Positions 58,201 to 64,000 of a stretch of 64,000 nt of DNA are shown one piece after another. Under the pieces are notes generated by a model that ran no database searches, was not told where the DNA came from, and was given only the letters and a program-made list of their open reading frames with translations. Each line of letters begins with the position of its first letter. The first letter of the stretch is position 1. Source of the stretch: Tanytarsus gracilentus (Eukaryota; Arthropoda; Insecta; Diptera; Chironomidae); NCBI GenBank assembly GCA_038502055.1, contig JAXRKN010000042.1:4448001-4512000 (forward strand), read 5' to 3'. Position numbers and translations under genes: made by a program.

Positions 58201-59112
58201 GACTTTCATGCATCGTAAATACCAACCACGAACAAGAAGCATCCGAATTTTTGATGAATTTATGTGGTAAACAGTTGACTTATAAAATTCTTGATTGTGA
58301 ACCACAATACAATACCATTCATCTTTTTGATGGCGAAAATAATGTACTCAATGAGCTGGTAAAGTTGAAATATGTTGAAAAACTTCAGATCTTGTCAACT
58401 GGATGTGCATTTATTACTTACATATATCACTTGAAAGAATTTTACATTCAGCAAATCGAAACGTCTTCGACATTAAATATTATTCGGTTATTTGCCAGCA
58501 GACAGTACAAGCGTGTTCCTGTTGAAGAGCCCAAAATTGATCAACTCGTCATGGCAAAATACAAGCTCGATGGTCTTTGGTATCGAGCGATAATTTCACG
58601 CATCGTTGATGCTAACATTAACGTCAAATTCATCGACTACGGCAACACAGAGGTCGTGAATTTAAAGGTAAACAAAGAGCGATAATTAAAATAATTAAAA
58701 TAATTGGAAAATTTTAAAGGATATTGGTGCTTTAAATGATCAATGGGTTATCGACACTCCTCATTTAGCTGCAAAATGTGCACTGGATTTGCCGGATGAT
58801 TTGGATCCAAATTCATCAAATGCCGTCGACTTTTTGAAATTCTTCGCCGACAATGGCTTAAAAAGTTTTAATTACAAGCTGATTAGATCAGCGGAGGAAT
58901 ACTCAGTTATTAAAATCTTCGAGGCTGAAAAAAACAAAGACATATTGGAAGATATCGTTTTGCTCTGTAAACCATCAATTAAATCTGTGGAGCCGCCGCC
59001 AGAGATTAAATTAACTGAAACTATTGAAGTATCGGATATATACAAATCTACTGTTCATTGTACTATTCGCAGTGCAGATCATAGCTGTGGATGGTCTGAT
59101 TGTGAACATTAA
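55258..59112 (+). CDS. Multi-Tudor-domain protein
   Basis: Exons 55258-55287, 55343-55777, 55845-56077, 56432-57674, 57777-58667 and 58720-59112 give 1,074 residues. Repeated Tudor motifs are visible: LYFIDSGFTASFP, VHLVDKGREI, VQLIDYGTIYKVN, NIDDGSILKRENL, NIDDGSIIKVDDIEW and VKFIDYGNTEVVN, the last preceded by the canonical LDGLWYRAII. Tudor repeats of this kind bind symmetrically dimethylated arginines of Piwi proteins and scaffold germline granules in the piRNA pathway. Only some repeats keep the aromatic/acidic cage-like residues. I cannot tell which Drosophila Tudor protein (such as Tudor or Qin) is the orthologue. CFP1 follows 170 bp downstream in the same orientation. Two or three of its introns look newly gained. 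Confidence 0.82.
56078..56431 (+). mobile_element. Tudor gene intron 3, long introner-like element
   Basis: The 354-bp intron consists of AATTATTCTAATTATC, then TGAAATTGTCGCGGTTAACG, TTCGAAGCGAGAAGTGTCAA, CACACACATCTCACTTATGC, and closes with AAATAATTAGG. It shares the interior of the elements at 11745 and 45838. No target duplication is evident at the splice sites. Confidence 0.65.
57675..57776 (+). mobile_element. Tudor gene intron 4, short introner-like element with 10-bp duplication
   Basis: The 102-bp intron runs from TTAGTTATTATTATCC through AT-rich TAATTATT arrays to CATACAG. GGTCTCACTG is directly repeated at 57666-57675 and 57777-57786. The last G of the first copy forms the donor with the first T of the element, and the element supplies AG. 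Nine duplicated bases stay in the mRNA. Confidence 0.75.
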
Positions 59113-59282
59113 GTGATTTTCTCCAATTTCATTGTTAAGAGTGTTTAATAAAATTTGCATGTTTTAAAAGTTCGTTACAAAAAATTTTGAATTTTTTTTT
59201 TCTTTCGGAGACAATAAAATTTTGTAAACAGTAAATTGAAAATATTTAATAAATTTTAAGAAAAATCATCACCAAACTCGTT

Positions 59283-61248
59283 ATGGACGGGAAAAAATAC
59301 AAGACAAAGGAGGAGATTGCAAAACAATTTGATATTTTACCCGAGAGAAAGAGTAAGATCGCGAACTTACTTTTGAAAGAAGATCAAAATCCTACTGTTT
59401 CATACTGTGTCTGTCGAACTTTCGATTCAAATCGATTTATGATATGCTGTGACGCTTGTGAAGAATGGTATCATGGAGATTGCATTAAAATCACTGAAAA
59501 AGAGTCGAAGAACATTAAAAAATACTTTTGTGACCGATGCCGCGAAATCGACCCAACTATGCGAACCGTTTTCAAATCTTCTCTATATTCTTCATCAACA
59601 TCAACTCAACCAGCTCTAGTGGCATCTGGTAGCAAGGAAGTGATTAAGAGGAAGAAAGACAAGGACGCTAGGTGTGGACATTGTGATGGCTGTCGATCAA
59701 AAATAATGGGGAAGAAGGGAAAGTGTGAAAAAAGATCCAGCTCGAAGAAAATTTCAAAGGATAAAAAGGATAAGGAAGGGCGTGTGAAGTAAGTCAATAA
59801 TGTCAGGTTAATAAACTAATTTTATTAAATTTTGTTTGTAGAAAACGTAAGCGCTCAGTGACACCAGAATTGTTCATAAATCCAGCTCTTGAGGGTCTTC
59901 GTCACTGCCTAGGGCCAGAGTGTAGAAACACAGCACGTCCTCAATCGAAATATTGCTCGGATGTTTGCGGCATGAAATTGGCGACAAATCGAATTTTTCA
60001 AATACTCCCAACGAGAATTCAGGAAGCGAGCGTAACTCCTAGCTTAGCCACTGAACTCAATAGAAAGGCACTGGAAAAGAATCGAGCTAAACAGCAGATT
60101 GTGAGGGCAACTCTTTTTGAACTCGACAAGCGGCATCGTGAACTTGATTCAATTGTTGAAGCTGCAAAGCAATGTACAATCGAAGAGTCGACCAAGGAAA
60201 ACGTCGATGGGGAGGATGAATCCAGTATGTATTGTGTGACTTGTGGTCATGAAATTCATACAAGAACAGCCATCAGACACATGGAAAAATGCTTTAACAA
60301 ATATGAAAGCCAAGCGAGTTTTGGAAGTATTTTTAAGACACGCATCGAAGGCAATTCAATGTTTTGCGATTTCTTTAATCCCCTTAATGGAACTTACTGC
60401 AAAAGATTGCGAGTTCTCTGCCCCGAACACTCTAAAGACGCAAAGGTAATTCCACGATGAATTATTCCTAATTATTCTAATTATTCCTAATTATCCTAAT
60501 TATTCTATTTTTTTTTTTTTTTTTGAATGATTGTTGTTGTATTGAAATTTGAGGAGGTTCTTTTCGTTCTCTCTTTCTTTTTTTGTTTGTTGTTTGGTGA
60601 TTAAAGTGAAAATTAATGAAAAAATTTATATTTTATCAAAGTCTTGTTTTTTTTGTTTGGTGGTTGTGATATCAGCGAATAGTAGCTGTAATTGAATGAA
60701 CTCGAATGAAATCTAATTTGTGCAACTCTTATTGACATTTTAGAGTAAAAATATTTATTTAAAATTGCGATTTACAAGTGATTTTATTAAATAAAAGTTT
60801 CACACACATCTCACTTATTCGCTGCGCGACAACTTCAACTAATTATTCTAATTATCTAATTATCAAAAAAAATTTTAAAAAAATTAAGAAAATAATTAGG
60901 AATAATTAGGAATAATTAGAATAATATTGATCATGATCATCAAAGGTGCTCGATACTGATGTTTGCGGAAGTCCTCTTACAAAAAATGTCTTCGAGTTGA
61001 CCGGCAGGTTTTGTAGAACGCCAAAAAAGTCCTGCTTCAAGCACTACTGCTGGGAAAAGATTCGTCGAGCTGAAATTGATTTGGAGCGAGTTCGTCAGTG
61101 GATAAAAATGGACGAATTACTCGAACAAGAGAGACAAATTAAACAGGCAATGGCATCGAGATCGGGATTGCTAGGACTTTTATTGCACAGTACATTTGAT
61201 CATGAAAAAATTCCCAAAATTCATCAAATGCAACAAATTAAAAAGTAA
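59283..61248 (+). CDS. Cfp1: CXXC zinc finger protein 1 / CFP1, COMPASS subunit
   Basis: Subunit of the Set1/COMPASS H3K4 methyltransferase. Exons 59283-59788, 59842-60445 and 60946-61248 give 470 residues. The PHD finger spans about residues 42-88 (YCVCRTF, MICCDACEEWYHGDCI, YFCDRC) and has the Trp expected of an H3K4me3 reader. The CXXC domain at 131-148 is reduced to RCGHCDGCRSKIMGKKGKC and lacks the first CxxCxxC half. The C-terminal Set1-binding region is well conserved: CLGPECRNTARPQSKYCSD, ANRI-like NRIFQILP, YCVTCGHEI, RHMEKCFNKYESQASFGS, KRLRVLCPEHS, FELTGRFCRTPKKSC, HYCWEKIRRAEIDLERVR and LLGLLLHSTF. Intron 2 is an introner-like element. AATAAA lies at about 61305. Confidence 0.93.
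60446..60945 (+). mobile_element. CFP1 intron 2, long introner-like element with TSD
   Basis: The 500-bp intron is one element with inverted terminal arrays: TAATTATTCC-type units at 60466-60510 and GGAATAATTA-type units at 60895-60930. Its interior matches 45955-46170. CAAAGGT occurs at 60441-60447 and 60941-60947. The first copy provides the donor GT and the second provides the acceptor AG, so the spliced message reads GACGCAAAG-GTGCTC without scar. Confidence 0.8.
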
Positions 61249-61965
61249 AATAAAAAGAGCGTTAATAATATTTTTAAAAAAGTCTCCAAACACTCTCACC
61301 ACAAAATAAATGGAAATAAATTTTTCTCCATTCGCAAAAAAGAATTTAATTCATTTTAATTCTAGAAGTCGATGAAGCAATAAGGGAAAATTAATATATA
61401 TTGAAGGCGTACCAACTCGTGTAAAGTAATCCGTTAGGATAACCTTTTTTAAACTCAAAATTGCATTAGTATTTGAAAAATTTCATTAATATTGGTGAGT
61501 TTGCGAAAGATTCAAAAAAAAGGTTTGTAAAAAATTAGCCAGAATCAAAACAACTTCAAATATCAACAACGCATCAATTGTAAAAATTATTTTCGAACTT
61601 TAATTTTGCTGAAATATAGAAAAAAAACTCTAAAGTGCAGTGAAATAAACCATTTGGACTTGAAGCTCAGTTGAAAAACTTCCATCAGCACCAAAAGTTT
61701 AGAAAATCAGATAAGTAAATCATAAATTAATTAAATAATTGATTCTTTGTGTTGTTTTTTAATTTTAGGGAAGTTTATTTTAAAATTAATCAAACAAAAA
61801 AATATTTCGCAAGTTTGCGATCAAATCCATTTTCGCACATGTAATTAACCCAAATCGAAGGTCTTTTTGCATCGTTCGGACATCTACTAACTTTTACTCC
61901 GTTCTCACTACGTTTTTTGCACCCAGGCACTGAGCATCCACCCATTTTTAACTAATTTAAATTTC
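61249..61965. other. CFP1 3' flank
   Basis: AT-rich DNA with no gene. A block at 61905-61950 (GCACCCAGGCACTGAGCATC) resembles sequence near 37580 and 55095 and marks the edge of the next repeat. Confidence 0.45.
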
Positions 61966-62700
61966 TTATAAATAAATTTGTGAAACAGAAAGCAAAATAA
62001 AAATAACGATTTTTATTATTTCAAATTCGTTCGATTTTTCGAATGGATCCATTTTCGAAAAAAGTGGATCCGTTTTCGAAAGGAAATATTCAAAAATGGA
62101 TCCAAAAGTCGTTAGTGGGTACGCCTTCGTTTTTGTAATTGCTGCAGCATCCAAAGACTTTTTTATTCTCCTCGTTAAATATTTTATCTGCTGATTTGGT
62201 TCTTGTTTGGATCGTAGCACTCCCAAGTCTATTTCTAACTTTTTGCTAGCCAACTCATAATCAATAATTTTTCTTGTGACCGTTTTGCATGATTCAATTT
62301 CAGTTTTTTTGTTTATGAGTGTCACTATCATTTTGTGATCAGAACTGTTGTTATTGATTGTGTTAATGCTTTTTACTGGTACGTTGGATTTTCTGATGAT
62401 GTGGTCAATATTTGATTTTGATGCCGCTCTCGTTACATTACTATTCAAAATTCTGGCGTTGTACAAGTTTAAGATGCTAAGGTAATCTTGCGACTCCTTC
62501 GTGTCTTAAAATATATCTATATTTATGTCACCAGCCACTATTGAGCCCATTTCGCTATCGAGTTCTTCTTCTAAGTCCATCATAAAAAGTTTCATATCAC
62601 TTCCTGGAGGTCGATATTAGATTATTAGTTTAACCCAATCACTGTTTAATAACACATGTAGTACGATTTTTTGAAAGCATCCATTGATATTTTTTTCTAC
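61966..62700 (-). pseudogene. Decayed LINE endonuclease fragment
   Basis: On the minus strand, frames encode PPGSD, then IVAGDINIDIF followed by a stop, then DYLSILNLYNARILN, IDHIIRKSNVPV and NNSSDHKMIVTLI. GD-N-D, DHI and SDH-x-M are hallmarks of the APE-type endonuclease of non-LTR retrotransposons. The internal stop codon and lack of a reverse transcriptase show it is a dead fragment. The clade is not determined. Confidence 0.65.
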
Positions 62701-63999
62701 TCTAAGAATTCGACTATTTGCAACAAAAAAAATATTTTCGGAAAATGAATTAGGTTTTCAAGAAAGTTTTTTTTTCGGTTGGCTCTGACCGGTTTTAGCC
62801 GAAAGCTGCAAAAAAGTCATCGGCTAAGATGTTTAGCGATTGGTTTAGGTTTAGGTTTTTATGTTCACCTAATAATTTATAATACTCAAATTGCATCCAA
62901 GTACTTCTCATACACATCGAGGTTGGAAAAAATTTCAGTATTTTAGTAAAGAGATTGCAGCTGAAAATTTATTGCTCAAATAACGGAATTGAATGCGAGA
63001 GACTTTTTTGCACTGTGAATGAAAAATTCAGAATGAGAGTGAACAGAAATGAAAATAAACATTTGAATACAATGAATTATGGAAAAGCTTTTCCGACAGT
63101 CAGAGCAAAATTTATAAATGACGAAATGTTTCATTATATCTGACAATAATAAATTCAAATGGAAGTTGTAGATCATCAAATGATGCAAATAATAAATACC
63201 ATTTTATTTCATTCGCTCTAAAGTGCTGAAAATAAGAATTGAAGGGATTTGGATGGGAGAAGATGAAAATTTTTTTTTTCTATCGCTAGCGATGCATAGC
63301 ATCCGCAGTCCCCACACAAATTTCCAAAAGATAGTTTTTCTTTTTATCGTTCCATATTGATTGTTCCATCATTTGAAAATCTACAAACTGCAAAAAACAT
63401 TTTGCAGACCCTAAGAGCTACCATCTGGCGAAAACCCGAAGTCTCTAGCTGGTCCAGGGGCCGAGATCTCGAAGGAACGGACGGAATCACGAGCATATAA
63501 GCGTTACCACACCTTGTGTGGGTTACGCTAAAAATTGAGTTCTAAGGGAGTTATGATTTTTCAAAGTTTTGACTTTTGCAAGGGGTCTAGAAAGTGACTG
63601 GATGGTCAGATTTCAAAATTTTGATATTTTCTTGCTCAGAGCCCAAATCTTTTAGAAAACATCAAAAAATAATTTATATTTTTTTAAAGCCAAAATGAAA
63701 CACTGTGCTTTTGTGTTCTTTGCCATAGAATTTTTTATATTGAAAAAAAATTTAATGTTATTATGTTTTCTTCTTTTCAAACCGGTCTTCTTTCTTACCT
63801 TCCTCCCTCTTTCACTCTCTCTAAAATTCCCGCTCATTATAATCATTCGAAAAGCAAACGAAAATTTTTTCCGGAGTTAGCTGACATGTGCCTTAATGTT
63901 TTAATGGAATGCTATTTCCATAGCTGTATAGGATGCAATTATAACATTTGAAATTGTAGTCAGAGCAGATTTTTGTCACTTAGAGTTCTTGTGAATTCT
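62701..63999. other. Intergenic DNA to window end
   Basis: No gene seen. It holds the inverted GTAACGC repeat at 63400-63530. Short frames show no family resemblance. Confidence 0.45.
63400..63530 (-). repeat. GTAACGCTTATATGCTCG repeat, fullest copy
   Basis: Contains AGAGCTACCATCTGGCGAAA, CCCGAAGTCTCTAGCTGG, CGAGATCTCGAAGG, GAGCATATAAGCGTTACCAC and TGTGTGGGTTACGCTAA. It is the most complete of four copies in the window. Confidence 0.65.
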
Positions 64000-64000
64000 C

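Overview
This 64 kb window is AT-rich insect chromosomal DNA, most likely from a dipteran. Genes are compact and intron-poor with many 50-100 bp introns. The gene set is insect-like: a ZAD-C2H2 zinc finger protein, an org-1-type T-box factor, transformer-2 and a two-unit Ly6/DUF753-type protein. The fly placement, possibly a nematoceran, is an inference. All exon models below were joined by hand from GT/AG sites and checked for reading-frame continuity.

Layout. 1-6.5 kb: a GILT-like thiol reductase (-, 5' exon not found) in repeat-rich DNA. 6.5-13.1 kb: a tight housekeeping cluster of UBLCP1 (-), TEFM (-), DPM3 (+), RNase H1 (-) and tra2 (+), with head-to-head and tail-to-tail spacings down to about 70-150 bp. 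14.1-20.6 kb: myo-inositol-phosphate synthase (+) converging on RMI1 (-). 23.1-24.6 kb: a TIR element carrying a 147-bp minisatellite. 24.7-31.7 kb: the T-box gene org-1/Tbx1 (-). 34-41 kb: a GPI-type Ly6 protein (+), ketohexokinase (-) and a ZAD zinc finger protein (-). 41-46.7 kb: repeat-rich DNA with a well-defined hAT-type element. 46.7-50.7 kb: a cationic amino acid transporter (+). 53.8-61.2 kb: a small unknown protein (+), a multi-Tudor protein (+) and CFP1/CXXC1 (+). 61.3-64 kb: a decayed LINE and other repeats.

The most interesting signal is a family of AT-rich elements with inverted terminal arrays of TAATTATTCC-like units. Copies form most or all of several introns. In CFP1 the intron is flanked by a direct repeat CAAAGGT that supplies both splice sites, so splicing is scarless. 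In the Tudor gene a 10-bp duplication GGTCTCACTG flanks the intron and nine of those bases remain in the exon, adding a Gly-Leu-Thr repeat. RMI1 has two introns with the same material. This looks like intron gain by introner-like transposable elements, with short (about 100 bp) and long (about 350-500 bp) forms. Several other repeat families lie between genes.

Functionally the genes are mostly housekeeping: RNA polymerase II CTD dephosphorylation, mitochondrial transcription and R-loop removal, dolichol-phosphate mannose synthesis, splicing, inositol synthesis, dissolution of recombination intermediates, H3K4 methylation targeting and germline Tudor scaffolding. No operon-like co-regulation is implied beyond shared promoter regions.
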